Shown here piece after piece: positions 25,716 to 38,139 of a stretch of 64,000 nucleotides of DNA (its first letter is position 1; each line of letters starts with the position of its first letter). Below the pieces are notes generated by a model. The model searched no databases and was not told the DNA's origin. It saw only the letters and a list, made by a program, of their open reading frames with translations. The position numbers were made by a program, and so were the translations under genes. Source of the stretch: Lota lota (lineage: Eukaryota > Chordata > Actinopteri > Gadiformes > Lotidae). Location: assembly GCA_026745465.1 (NCBI GenBank), contig JACYXH010000772.1, positions 4,602,385-4,666,384 on the forward strand, read 5' to 3'.

Positions 25716-25880
25716 CCGCCATCCTTGATGACCCGATGGAGTGCAGCAGAGGCGAGCGTCTGGCCATCACGCTGGCCAAAGACAGCATCAACCGCAACAG
25801 CAACCGGTCCACCACAGGGAAGCTGGAGGTGGATATTTTTGAACTGCTCCGGGACAGCGAATATGAGATGGGGGAGACAA
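25716..25880 (+). CDS. grik4: grik4 coding exon 2: start of the amino-terminal domain
   Basis: This 165-nt exon encodes residues 28-82 and the first base of codon 83. It begins with the LIVBP-like amino-terminal domain that drives subunit assembly. The translation opens [20 protein letters not shown] and later reads [14 protein letters not shown]. From family knowledge, [10 protein letters not shown] and [12 protein letters not shown] favour GRIK4; the GRIK5 equivalents read QTVCGRGERL and DIFELQRDSQYE. The segment between them ([12 protein letters not shown]) differs most from mammals and contains an N-R-S glycosylation sequon. The acceptor is CATAG and the donor GTAAGT at 25881. Codon 83 (ATG, M) is completed by exon 3. 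A (GT)n/G-run tract starts about 40 nt downstream of the donor. Confidence 0.97.
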
Positions 25881-25917
25881 GTAAGTGTGTAGTGTGTGAA
25901 TGTACGGGGGTCTGTGT

Positions 25918-25920
<3 letters not shown>

Positions 25921-25966
<46 letters not shown>

Positions 25967-25978
25967 GGGGGGGGGGGG
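25921..25978. repeat. grik4: (GT)15 followed by a run of about 29 G
   Basis: The tract begins 41 nt downstream of exon 2's donor. The G-run is the longest in the window and lies on the transcribed RNA sense, so it could form a G-quadruplex. Confidence 0.95.
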
Positions 25979-27856
25979 TCTGTATGCAGCGATACGCCTG
26001 GTAAGTGTACGACTATTGTGAACAAAGTCAAATAAATGATTGGACCTCGCTGACAGATGTCACAGTGTAGCATGAGGATAGCGGCGTAGTGGGTTTATGT
26101 CTTGGCTCAGGCTGACCTTCGCAAGCTTTAATGTTGACGAGGCTGGGCTGAACAAAATACCTTTTTATTTCAAATTAAAACCTAACGTTTCAATAGAAGC
26201 TGAATGTGTTGGAGGGCAAACAAATTACATTATTACATAAATTACAGCTATTATTTGCTGCTTAATATATTTGTTGCTACACATGTCTTTTACCCGTACA
26301 TGTGTAATAATGGATTATACTGATTAGCGAGAGAGAGCACATTTACATGCACATACAAGAATTTGTACAATAGTCTCCCTCCCACACTCTTAAATATAGC
26401 AATCTCTATTTCACAAAGACTGGATTTCCTTGTGATTTTACATAGATCATTTTAGAAATCAGTCTAAAAGAAAATATTCTCACACTACGCCATACTGCCA
26501 GACTATGCCATCCATAAGTAGGCCTGTCTTATCTTATACTAAGTAAGAAGCCTTAGTTCTCTTTTAGAATCAGTTTTAACTCCACCATGGTAAGAAATCA
26601 ATATTGCCACACGTACTTTCTTAAAGAGGATATGATATTGTTTTTTTACAAGCTTATTAAACCTTTGTATTATGACATACTGTATGATTATTTCTAGAAC
26701 ATTTGATCTTTCATTTTGGCTTGAATTGAACAAAGGTGACACATCAGCGTGTGTTCATCCATGTGATGAGGGGAAGCAAAAGCATCATTGTCATCTTATC
26801 ATCTAATTGGCGGAAATGTTAGCTTGCCAGTGAGGTTGCTGTGAGAAATGTGCCAAAAAATCAGTTGTAAAGATAATCACATTTATAGGATTTGGAGGTA
26901 ATACAAGCAATTGTTTGAATACTTCTTTTAATAGAAAGATATAAGCAAATTTCATTTTCATGGTTTCTTTAACGCAACAAGATGGGAGGAAATGCTTTTG
27001 CTCCATATAGATGGGACTGTTCTTTCACCAGTTTTAATTGTCTGCCAAAAAAAAGTCCACAGAAAACAAAATTTGGCCTGACTTCCAATGAAAGTCGTGA
27101 TGAGAAAGCATGGGTCCTATGTTCTGGCTTTTCTGCATTCTCTGCCAGGAGTTTGTATAATTAATGTTAAGGTCCTTGTCTATTGAAGGTCGTAATGGAA
27201 TAGCACCTCTTTATATTTAAGAATTCCGGTCATACTACAGTCCCAAAAAGAGCCTTTTGGTCCTCTGCTGCAGGTCTTTTAAATGTCCCCATGGCCGGCC
27301 ATGATAAAAGAGAGGCATATTTGCCCTAACGTTGTGAAATACCATCCCACCACAATTTATAAAGCGAGGGAAGCTGGCTCTGAGGGATTTTAAAAAGATA
27401 TTATGTAATTTTAAGTGCTCTTTTATCCGTCTTTCAGCCCTCTGCAATGTGTGTTGTTTAATTACTTTTTGCTTCCTTGTCTTATTTGTTTAATTATTTG
27501 TTTCATCCCGGAATTATGCTATTACTCAGGGCAATATTACTACACCTACACTTACCAAACGCCATTCAATTAAATTGGTGTACATGCTCAGATCAATGCT
27601 GAGTCTCGAGAATGGACTTTGGGTTAAGCAATGTGACCTGCTGGCCTTGTTTTTTTTACCACAATCCTTTTCCAATGATTCATTAAATTATTAGAGTTCT
27701 TGACGCTGATGTCAGTGAACACCGGGTCAGTGACTGTCAAGAGGTGAATGAATACAAGCTGTTGAATCGCTCCACTCGCCCTTCTGCTCTCACATACACG
27801 CAAACACATTTCAGGACTTAAATCCATCCATCCTATGTCTGCCCATGCAGCCACTT

Positions 27857-27860
<4 letters not shown>

Positions 27861-27897
<37 letters not shown>
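27861..27897. repeat. (GT)n microsatellite
   Basis: About 18 perfect units. Confidence 0.95.
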
Positions 27898-27899
<2 letters not shown>

Positions 27900-28874
27900 T
27901 CCAGCAGGCTCAGAGAGCCACAGTGTGTGTTCATTCCATGCAGGCCCCATAGGTGACAAAAGGGATTATATATGAATTATTCGATTCACTGCCTGGGGAT
28001 TCACTTCCAAAACTTGGAAGCACAGCTAGTTCATGCATTGAACTGTTTCAATGTCCCACAAGCATAATGTGTACACATGCAAAAATGCATGATAGATCGT
28101 CCATTGACACTCATGCAACCTGCACACATAAAGATACACAGGTTCTCACACACACACACACACAGTTGTGATGATTTTGACAACATTGACCGTAGCGGTT
28201 TTTAAAGCCTGGGATTAACAAACAACAAATCGTGTTCCATTTTTCTTTTTGCAAACTAAGAGTCTGGGGCATATGTATTCATGAATGAGGAAATATTAAT
28301 TCATTCCCAAAGGCTTTTTTTATGCATAACAATAAAAGCAGGGGGGAGGGGTGAATTGTATTTGTTGCTTTAATAAAAAGCGCAAACTGAAAGCCATTAA
28401 TGTTCCAATCAGCAGCTTGACATACAACGTCTCCGCTTTTGAGATCGCTGGTTCTTTCCCTCTCATCTGATGCATCTGTCGCCGTCTTAATTTTCCTTGC
28501 TATGTACGTCAGTCAAATCCATATTCATATCAAAGGTCATGCATCTAGATGAGTCGCGCCGTCATGATCAGCCATGGAATAAAACGTTATTAGTCTTCTA
28601 TCCCGTTGAAACTGTGATCCCTAATTTTTGCAACATCACAGTTATTGCAAAGAGAAGCGCAAGGCAACACACACTCATTATCAGCCTGATTATCAAGTAT
28701 TCTGGGGTACGGAGATGGTAAATTGATGAGGCAGTTGTAGATATAAATTGTTGAATTAAATAAATGTGTTAATTTGCAATGTAAGCTATTTGTCCGCAGA
28801 GTATTAACTATGAAAGCAAAACAGCTGATTAATAGAAAAGGGCTTTGTGTTAAGTGGTATGGTGCAACTACAGC

Positions 28875-29015
28875 ATAGAGAAGTTGCTAGGGTGTTCCAC
28901 TATACCAGCCATAAGGAACTGGGTTCAATCCCTGATCTCTACCCGTATGCTTCCTTGAGCCAGATACCTAATCACTAAGTCGCAGTGGATGAAAGCGCAT
29001 GCTAAATGACTAAAA
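28875..29015 (+). mobile_element. tRNA-derived SINE remnant
   Basis: A pol III B-box-like motif, GGGTTCAATCCC, lies at 28921-28932. About 55 nt later comes TGGATGAAAGCGCATGCTAA, a variant of the TGGATAAAAGCGTCTGCTAA tail common to many fish SINEs. The A box is poorly preserved. The boundaries are approximate. Confidence 0.55.
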
Positions 29016-29307
29016 CTAAAATATCGAATGTCACCTTGCCATTTTCAACTGAGTGCATATGACGATGCTTGACCTCAAGATAAAATTATGGGCCGATTGC
29101 GGCAAAGGCATCCATGAACCATCGTACGTTTAATGTTCACACGCTGTCAGGAGTAGAGCACTGCTAGCAATGGCTGTTGTCTGTTGTCAACATATGGATA
29201 TCAGGACTTAAGAAACATACTATACTATTTTCATTAACATTAATTCTCTGTTCCTGTTTGTCTCTTGTTTGACCTCTTCCCCCACCCTTACCCTATTTTC
29301 CCTCCAG

Positions 29308-29405
29308 TGTGCCAGATCATGTTTAAAGGGGTGGTGGCAGTCCTCGGCCCCTCCGCTAGTCCCGCCTCCAACTCCATCATCAGCAATATCTGTGGCGAGA
29401 AAGAG
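29308..29405 (+). CDS. grik4: grik4 coding exon 3: amino-terminal domain
   Basis: This 98-nt exon completes codon 83 and ends in phase 0 at codon 115. The translation runs from [18 protein letters not shown] to [10 protein letters not shown]. The GVVAVLGPS block is the hallmark loop of the receptor amino-terminal domain. CGEKE is shared by GRIK4 and GRIK5, while [12 protein letters not shown] favours GRIK4. MF replaces the LP of mammalian CQILPKG, a local difference in a conserved stretch. The donor is GTGAGT at 29406. The reading frame stays open through the donor for about 375 nt of intron because the minisatellite there lacks stops in this frame; exon 4 resumes the family alignment, so this is not coding. 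Confidence 0.96.
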
Positions 29406-29435
29406 GTGAGTGTCTCTTTATTCACCCATATACCC

Positions 29436-29700
29436 CTCTCCAACCCCTCCATCCACCCCTCTAACCCCTCCCTCCACTCCTCTAAACCCTCCCTCCGCTC
29501 CTCTAAACCATCCCTCCACCCCTCTAATCCCTCCCTCCACCCTTCTAAACCCTCCCTCCACCCCTCTAAACCCTTCCTCCACCCTTCTCATCCCTCTAAC
29601 CCCTCTCTCCGCCCTTCTCACTCTAACCCCTCTAACTCTAACCCCTCCCTCCGGTGCTCTAACCCCTCTGTCCACCTCTTTAACCCCTCCCTCCACCCCC
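29436..29700. repeat. grik4: C-rich minisatellite adjoining exon 3
   Basis: About 265 bp of variable units built from CCCTCCCTCCACCCCTCTAA words, starting about 30 nt after the donor. The strand asymmetry is almost complete: C and T on +, G and A on -. Confidence 0.9.
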
Positions 29701-32700
29701 GCCCCAACCATCCAACCAAGCCCATGTCTGTACGGCTACATCACCAACGAGAGATCGCACAGCAGATTGCTGAACAATGATGGCCATTAGTGGTTGCCTG
29801 GTTACTCAACTTGTTAGCGGAGATGATGAAATACCTCCACTGCCGATCCAGGCCCAGCCGCGTGTTTCCATCGTCGCTCAGATCTAAAGAGCCGCTAAGC
29901 ATGTCCTCCCTTCCACCCTTCTTGTTAGCTTGTAGTGTAGTGCCTGTTCAGCTTCAGGGAGCCTAGCAGCTATGGTTATTAGCATATTATCACTGGGGGC
30001 AGCCGGGTGGAGGTGTACAGTATATTGTTGTTGTTGTGGTTCTACTAGAATTATTCTGATGGGGAGTCAAAAATCGAACATGCTTCAACAACGCCATTAT
30101 TCAACCGCCGGTTACCATTCCGATTGCTAAAGTAATGAGCAATAGCAATTTTGATATTCATTTTTACCAACTCGATCATTTTGGCAGAATAACTTCGAAG
30201 ATGTTGAAAAGGGTCCGTCAAGGTTTAGTTCACTCTGGACACCAGCCAGCATGACTCAAGATTCACGTGAAGATTATTCTGTCAGGTGTCAGATATGTGT
30301 CAAGTTATATACTTTATTATGAGAATATCCACCATGATTATAGGTTTCTTACATATGTAGGCCTATGCTTTGTGTATTGATACATATGTACTGTATATTC
30401 ATCTTTACACAGATGGGAAATGGAGAGACATCAAACAGCATGTATATTTATTATACAAGACACAAGTCTGCTTGGTTATGATATTATACCCAGCTAGGAC
30501 TTCATTTTGCCACAGATACTGTGTTTGTTTCATCGATAACGTCATATAAATAGAAGCATATGAGGCCAGACGTTATAATGTTCTTTGACACATTATTCTT
30601 GCTAATGAGGGATCAGTCTGAGTTTTGCTGGTAGCCAGATCGGGACTGCCTGCTGCTTCCTGGTGTAACAATGAAGACATGCTCATGTGAACAAATCCCA
30701 CGGTTTAGCTTCACTGAAAATGATTCTTCATTCGTCATTAAGAAATTCACAGTGCAGTCCCAGTTGTATTTACATACATTGCTTTCATCTTAACCACAAA
30801 TTAAAGCAATACAAAAATAAATATGAATTTGTTAATATTGTAGAAAAACCAATCCAGTTGCAAGCAATTGTGTAACTTCAAGTAAAATATCATCGTGTCC
30901 TTGGCAGCGTCGTCATCAAAACCATCATCATCATCATTGTCTTCAGCTTTATTATCTGGGGTGGGGGGTGGTGAGGGTTTTGCCCTTGGCACTTTAAATG
31001 ACTTGTTCCTATAAATGTATTATATTGTTATTTTTTCATCACCATTACTTTTTTGTACGTTAACGCTTTAACAATTAAGTTGATTGAAGTGAGATTGACA
31101 AGGGCACCAAATGGTAGAGATACCCCCTGGTGAAATCCATCAAGCCATGGTTGCCTGAAAATGAAAGGTTGATTAACGGTTTCCCCATCTATCTTAATCT
31201 TAATACATTTGTAGGTCCAAGCACTTACCATTCTTCACTCCATTTCAATAAAGTCTAGATTTTCAATAAAATCAAGTGTGGTTTTGAGTGTCAAAACAGC
31301 TATCATCCGGCATGAAGAGAGTTAGCTGACAGACAGCGTTAGCCGTGAATATGGCGTACAGGCCAACAGGTTCCTGCAAACTGCCAAGGGGAAGGGAAAA
31401 TATACTCATCTCATGGGAGGGGTCTCGCTATGACTTTGAATGTGGACCCTTGCCCACAATCAGTATGTGCACACGTTGTCAGATAATGCGTTGCAGCGCC
31501 ACACACATCTCTCATCCGGTGTTACATACCACAGATGTTGGCTTTCCCCCTGAGCAGTTTCCCAAAACACCGGGCTGCGATTTTGCTTGGGACGGAGCAC
31601 GCTAGGTGATGGCCCAATCACCCACCAGTCAATCAATCACTCTCCTAGGTCTGCTGGCCTTGTGATGGGGGTGGACAGAGAGGTGAAATGGGGCCCATCT
31701 GGACACGCTAATGCTGACTAATAGAAAAACAGTAGCCACTACAGAGAGAAAGGCATATCCACGTTGTACAGGTGGTTTATTACCATCCAATGTGGCAAGT
31801 AATCCCAGTGTTTAAGCTTTGCAAACGCATTGATATTTTGGACCAGATATCAATCATGTTGCTGGAAAAAGGTTCTTGTAGTCATTGAGGCTTCAATCTT
31901 AAATATAAGTCGGTCCGTGCTTCCTCTTCCAACACACTGCCTAGGACGCATAGAACTCATGGTTTATGGATCTCAGAGCAGGCTAGCTTATGCTTGTTCT
32001 GCTATTCTGTTATATGCCATTGCTTTAGGTGGAGGGATGGAACTTTGGTGCTTGTTTCATGTTCACTGATGTAATGTCAGTCATCGGTTGACTGACATGG
32101 TTTTCATTGGTTTTGATTCTAACAAAGTATATATAGTAATATGCATTTGACTATAATAAACACAGAAATAATACACATTTCTCTAATGAGGACTCCGATT
32201 TAACAAATCTCTCAATTGTTCTCAAATGTAGCATTTGCTTTCACAATTGGCTGGCATGAACCCTACAATCTACATTTCATTCCCTCCATTTCATCCCCTC
32301 CTAGAATCATCTTTTATTTTGTACATTTTCTAAACAAGGTTCGTTTTTACTAATTGCTGCCCTATAACCATGCCATAACAGGAGAACACAGACATGGCTC
32401 GATCGCTGTATTCCACCGCTGGCGTTATTGGCTTGGAACTCGGTGGAGAAGTCAAGCATGGCTTGACAGACAGGAAGCGTGTAGCTGGATGGGGGATTAA
32501 GGTGTGCTGGTCATTGGCAAGTCTAAAGCCCTTGAGAGATGAAGTAATGAGATTTTTTCCCCAACTTTTATAGAAATGGCAAACAGATGCAGGCACACAT
32601 GCATATAAATTAGATTCAACGTGCCAGCTGAAAAGATGCGGAAAATACAAGGAAACTAATTTAAAACATGGATTTTGAATTGTATAGGAACTCTCTCTCT

Positions 32701-33759
32701 CTCTCGTTGTAAGACTATTGTACTTTAACACGGGATAAACGTGTTTTACCAGTGTTGAAAATTCTACTCATTTCCCAATTAAATGTATCTTTGACTTCTG
32801 TGATAATTATTTTAGAAAGACTTCAGGGCGCTTTACTTGAAAGCAAATTAACTGAGAAAAATCCTCTACCAGGCTTGGAATAAGCAATTACTAGACACGA
32901 CCAGGAGACAAAGCCAGGACACAGTTGATTGCTCATGAATTGGGCAAATTTGAAAAGCTTTCATCGGGATTTTGGAGGCCAAGGTTTGTTTATAGGTCCA
33001 GTGGGTCATTTGCATGGTTATTGTACCACAATCTTCATGACCGTGCAGCCGCTGCGTGTTTGCCATTGAACCACTCGCAAGAGTGCCTGTCCATGCGCTT
33101 GTCCACCCAGATATGCAGTGATCCACTGTGCCCTGGCCCGCTGTGTATCCACAGCATGTGTTTATGATTCTTGTTCAGTTTGTGTACAGCTGTCAAATCG
33201 GCTTTCGATTGAAAGCGTGTCTGGTAGCTCAGCAGTATGAAATGTTTTTTTGTCAAGTGGACAGTTCTTTTTTAGCACATCAAAATGGTTAGCAGGTTAA
33301 CTTCAATTATGTTTCGGCTATCATGCTTGAGAAAATCCTTACCCCTAAAAGAACACAATAGTTCAGTCTCTGTTGTCTTCCCAAAGTTTCTATAGCAATC
33401 AACTAAGCCTAGATCTTTGTTTACCAAACAATGCATGAGGTTGGAAAGTGTCTGTTTCACGGTTTGTTCTGGGATGCTGAACCTCTAACATAGATGGGGG
33501 ACTTTTCTGGGAATCGCCTCCTTTTGATCATCATGAATTTCTGCATGTTTGGGATAAATGATTGTCCTTATGCAATGTCTGGCAAGCACCAATGGAATGG
33601 CTGTGCTTCCACATATTCGCTACATATGTTTAGCTAATATTCCTTAAAGATTCTGACTTGTGTATTGCGAACATCAAACATTTCTTTGGTATTCTTTAAT
33701 GTAACTGGTTTTGGTTAGTTCAGTTATACACACTATCTATCTCTCTGCTCATTTGTTCA

Positions 33760-34330
33760 GTATTGACTCAGCCACAGAGCATATTTTGATGAGTTCTGCT
33801 AATTGGATGAACAAAGTCCGCTGTTGACCAATCAGCAGGAATAGAGTAACAACATTCTATACATTATATTGTCATCTTCTTTTGGTTTATCATGGGTTAA
33901 CCTAGCTGTGGAACTAGACAAATCTGCAAGCTCATGTTTTATGTGCTCTGGCAGAAGATCTGGCCCCCCTCCCATTCAGACAGATTTCCATCCAACCTTG
34001 TTGGGCAAAACAACCATTTATCTAATATGGGACGGGTTTGATATGATAGCTAGATGACCAAGATGGCTACCGCTGATGTGGAACATTCTGTTGGATCCGC
34101 GATTGCGACAGTATTAAACAAACTGGATAATATGTTTTCTCTAAAAGAAGATCAAACAACTCCACTTATAGCTTTTGTTGATAAGAAAGATGTGTTTTCC
34201 ACTGGTAAGTTTAATTCAGCAATGCAGCATTCAGCACCCGTTGCTCTGATTGGTTGTATGTCTATCCAGGCATTTTGGTCTACACCCGTTGATAACAGTT
34301 CATTGAAATCAAAAAGGAACTGAGAGGTTT
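33760..34330 (+). mobile_element. Internally deleted transposon remnant with a helicase-like reading-frame fragment
   Basis: From the ATG at 34063 the frame reads MATADVEHSVGSAIATVLNK, then LDNMFSLKEDQTTPLIAF and VDKKDVFS. From memory this resembles the N-terminal part of RecQ-like helicase genes carried by repeated elements of fish genomes, in which KKDVF is followed by the LPTGFGKS Walker A motif. Here the Walker motif and the rest of the helicase are missing, and the sequence passes to what looks like the element's 3' side (CTCTGATTGGTTGTATGTC). Upstream, CTGTTGACCAATCAGCAG contains the inverse of that CTGATTGGT word, suggesting subterminal inverted repeats. The ends are approximate and no target duplication was identified. 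Confidence 0.45.
34063..34200 (+). pseudogene. Helicase-like fragment, truncated before the ATP-binding motif
   Basis: About 46 codons of protein-like sequence end at KKDVFS, after which the frame runs through unrelated sequence to a stop at 34321-34323. Loss of the P-loop and all later helicase motifs means it cannot be an active enzyme. The call depends on remembered family resemblance and was not checked by search. Confidence 0.4.
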
Positions 34331-34367
34331 AAAAAAATACCCATTTGTGAAATAGTTTAGGTCAGGG

Positions 34368-34408
34368 TTTGTTGAATGTTGTAGGGTTTACCTACAACAT
34401 TCAACAAA
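34368..34408. repeat. Perfect 18-bp inverted repeat with 5-nt loop
   Basis: TTTGTTGAATGTTGTAGG (34368-34385) is followed by GTTTA and then its exact reverse complement (34391-34408). It lies just beyond the helicase-like remnant. Two copies of a CATTATTTGTA word (ending near 34439 and 34504) follow in AT-rich sequence, so it may be part of a short palindromic transposon. Confidence 0.85.
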
Positions 34409-36330
34409 TGTAATTCATAATGAGATTCCATTATTTGTAATATGATAAAAAATTATTGCTTACAAATGTGATTTATTATCATACATATAGTCTCATTATT
34501 TGTATTTATAGCATGGCAATGTCCTCTTATTTACGTCATTCTGTTGCATTTATTTTGTGCTCCACTGCTACAGTACTTGCCCATTTTACCTTTTTGTATT
34601 CAACCACTCCTCTGCATGTTTCCATGTCTCCTCTATTCTGCTCAATCACTTTTGGATTTTCTCTCCTATCTTTTTCTCTTTTTCCACTGCCCACGTCGTA
34701 CCTCTTCAGCTCCTTCCATTACCTTCCCTCCAATCCTCCTCATCAGCAACTGTGCCTGATAACCTGCTCCAACCACCGGCGTGGCTGAGGGAAAGCTCTA
34801 AGCTGAGTGAAAGAGCAGGCCAGGGAGAGAGAGAGAGGAATTGTGTGAATTTACAAGAAAGCCTTGCACTCACTCGCTCTCGCTCGCTTTCACTCTCTCT
34901 GGCCCCTCCACATATGATCATGCATGAATACACAAGCACAGGCAACACATGCACACAAAAACAGTACACACACACACCACATCTATAGTACACACATTCA
35001 ATCACCCTATTAGCCTGGATCTGTGTGTGTGTTTGTTTTTATTTTGATGTGTTCGTTCTGTTTTTTCTGTTCCAAAGTAAAAGTACAGTAAAGAAATTCA
35101 TATTTTAGTCCACCCTATGCGTACAATAAAACAGTGATCATAAGAAAATAAATGTTTTTAGCAATGTGATCAATCAAACTGGTTAAAAAATGATAAGGTC
35201 TAAGTCAAGCAGTGGTTTGGTACAGATGCATAAAACTGCAGCTTGTTTATTCATGTTGGTGCCGGAGCCCTGGGAGGAGATGCAATCTGGAATATCAATA
35301 GGACCTTCAGTATTCCTATCACACTCCACGCAGAAGTCTCACATTCAAGAAAAAGGCAAAATGCTAAGTAAATTAGCCTCGCAGAACTATTTGCATGCCG
35401 ATGTGAGACGCAGATACATAAAATATTTGATTTATGTTTCAACAGTCTTCATACACTATTTGTCTCTTCTTCTTTTTTGTTGCAATTTATCCTTTCCTCT
35501 GCTTGCTAGAAACTTCTGAGCCGCGGGTTCTCACCCTTCTGAATTGATTGCTGTTTTTACTCTATATACTGTCTGACTTAAAAGAAGGTGTTAAGTTATT
35601 GAAATATAATTAATCAATCCATTTAGAGTAGCGTCTAAACCCAGAGTCTAAACTTGTGAATTTGTTCATTTGTGGGCACAATTGGAAAGAAATACTTAGC
35701 CAGGGCAGTTCTTATGCGCTTACTTCTGTTGGACAAAACAAAGATACAGCTATTAGAGCTGCTAAACACTCGTTTGGAATAAAATGGCTTGCCAACTATA
35801 CAATTTCGGAACGCTCCTACAGAGAGGGGGTGAGTTGAACAAAAATCCTGGCTGATTTACATCACAACGTTGACAACAGTGTTTTTGTGTAAACATTAAA
35901 GTGTTTCGCAGTGGAAACAAATTGGCATTTCAGTTGCAAGGTGGTTGTTGTTGTATTCTGTTCAAGTATTTTTTGTTAACAGTATTAGATGTTGATTTAT
36001 TTTTGTGCATACTCTCTTAAATCACAATTTCCCAATCTGTGTATTAATTTAAATCTTCTTGGAAGCAATGCCACACAATGGATTTATCCTGATCCGATAG
36101 TCAAATTGCTAATATTTGGTCCGAAATTGCGTAGTAGTTCCCAAAATGAAGTTGGTGAACTCAGAAATGTAGTGAGTTTGGAAATATTCCTCTTTGCAAT
36201 TGTGTGTGTGTCTTTGTATGTGTGCGTGTGTGTGTGTGCCAGTATATGTGTGTGCCTACACTTATTCTGTGACTCAGATATTTTTCCATGTTGTTCAGGA
36301 TGAATATGTGTGCAAAAAATACAACACACA

Positions 36331-36334
<4 letters not shown>

Positions 36335-36413
<79 letters not shown>
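36335..36413. repeat. (CT)n microsatellite
   Basis: About 39 units. It is followed by three diverged copies of a 45-50 bp unit (CTCTGTATCTGATAATTAGA AC...CAGGTGT) to about 36535. Confidence 0.96.
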
Positions 36414-36417
<4 letters not shown>

Positions 36418-37616
36418 CTGTATCTGATAATTAGAACAACACAGGTGTTTCTCTCTCTGTATCTGATAATTAGAACACAGGTGTGTGTTTTTCTCTCTCT
36501 CTGTACCTGATGATAATTTGAACAACACCGGTGTCTCATGCACCTTGTTGACCCCCTACCCTCTCACCGCCCACCCCCTCTATTGATCCGCCATGTTTAG
36601 ACATCACTATAACAGCTGCAATCTGCATTTCCAAGCCCACAGACTTCCTTATCAGAAAGTAAATCTCTTGATCACAGAGATGAAAGCCAGAGGAAGCCGA
36701 GCAAGATCGCGTCCCAGGTGAGAGCGTTGAGCTAAAAGGCGTATTTCAATTTAGTTGATAGCTATCATTGTGTACACAATGGGTTCAGTATGGCATTGCT
36801 GGCCATGTTTTACTTCTTGTTAGTGTCAAGTGACTCAGCTTTGTTTGTAGGGGTAGGGAGATAAGAGTGCAACACACACAAAAACACAGGCTCGCGTGGC
36901 ACAACCACACACGCGCAGTTTGTATTAATGTGTTGCTATTTCCACTCTTCCCACCTGAAGCCCTGCGACAACATCCTTTGTCTTTTGATCAGCGCTTTTT
37001 TTCACCCCAGGCGACAGATTTGTTGCCAAAGTGTTATTTGTGTTGCATAAAAGTTGAGCTTTGCTTTGCTTTGCGTGACAAATGAAGCCTTTGGCTCAGC
37101 TCCCAGAGCTGGATTAGGCGTGCTGTTAGATTAAAAATCTACTCTAATCAAACCTCCCCATAGCACATCATGTCAACTGAGGGTGTAAATAAATACACGA
37201 TTGTAAATAATGATTAAAACGGCTTGTTAGTAGTCATTTTGAGTTATCTTGGATCAAGATGAAGAAGCACCGGAGCTATTACTGGTGTTGTGGGTTACGT
37301 CCTTCAGTCCAGTGGGCAACTTGACAAATCAGATCACTGCTTTGCTTTCTTATCCTTATCATTTTGAATAAAGCCCTCACAAAGTATGTAGCCAGAAGGT
37401 CTGATGGACACATTTAAAAGCCTAGCAATCTGATTCATAGAGACACAAAGACTTCCCTTTCTACCAGATAAAGCAACCTGAGTGAATACAGCACATTTTT
37501 GCGAAGAAAGAATGTATTTCTTTCTCTGGCTTTCCCTGTCCCTGCTTTTTTCACTCTTTCTATTTATCCTGTCGCTCTTATGGTAGAGCGAGAGGATAAA
37601 TCGATTGTATGCTACC

Positions 37617-37729
<113 letters not shown>

Positions 37730-38139
37730 CTGACCTGGCTGATCGATGAGATAGGGATCTCGTGGTCAATGTTCCACTCTCCTAAAAGGCACCACGGAAT
37801 TCACTGCCCCACTTCATCTTTATCATTGGTCAGTTTGGGGCCCCGGGGCCACAGGGAGCTGCCGCAGACCCATTAAGGCCACAAATAGACAGGCCTTCAT
37901 GGGATGAGACTTGGGGGATGAACCAGTGATGGAGAGAGGGACTGGTGACTGTGGATTGCTTTTGGATCGGGAACCATTGTCACCTAAGCCAAAGATTTTT
38001 CAGATTTCTGAAAATGATTTTATTTCTGAATCCACTCCACTTCCCAATGCCAACAGCTGGCCTTGAATCTGGAATTTAACGTGCGGGTTGCGTGACACCA
38101 CGGGGGGCATCATATAGACATAATAGGCCTGCCGTTGCC

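Larger units (their letters stand above)
25881..29307 (+). other. grik4: grik4 intron 2 (3.4 kb)
   Basis: The intron runs from GTAAGT at 25881 to CCCTCCAG at 29300-29307. It holds the GT/G-run repeat just after the donor, a GT array at 27861-27897, and a SINE-like remnant near 28.9 kb. The remaining sequence is AT-rich with nothing recognised. Confidence 0.85.

Noticed and set aside
29406-29780. In-frame extension of exon 3 as coding sequence
   Set aside because: It is a C-rich minisatellite after a consensus GTGAGT donor, and joining to exon 4 at that donor restores the family alignment exactly.
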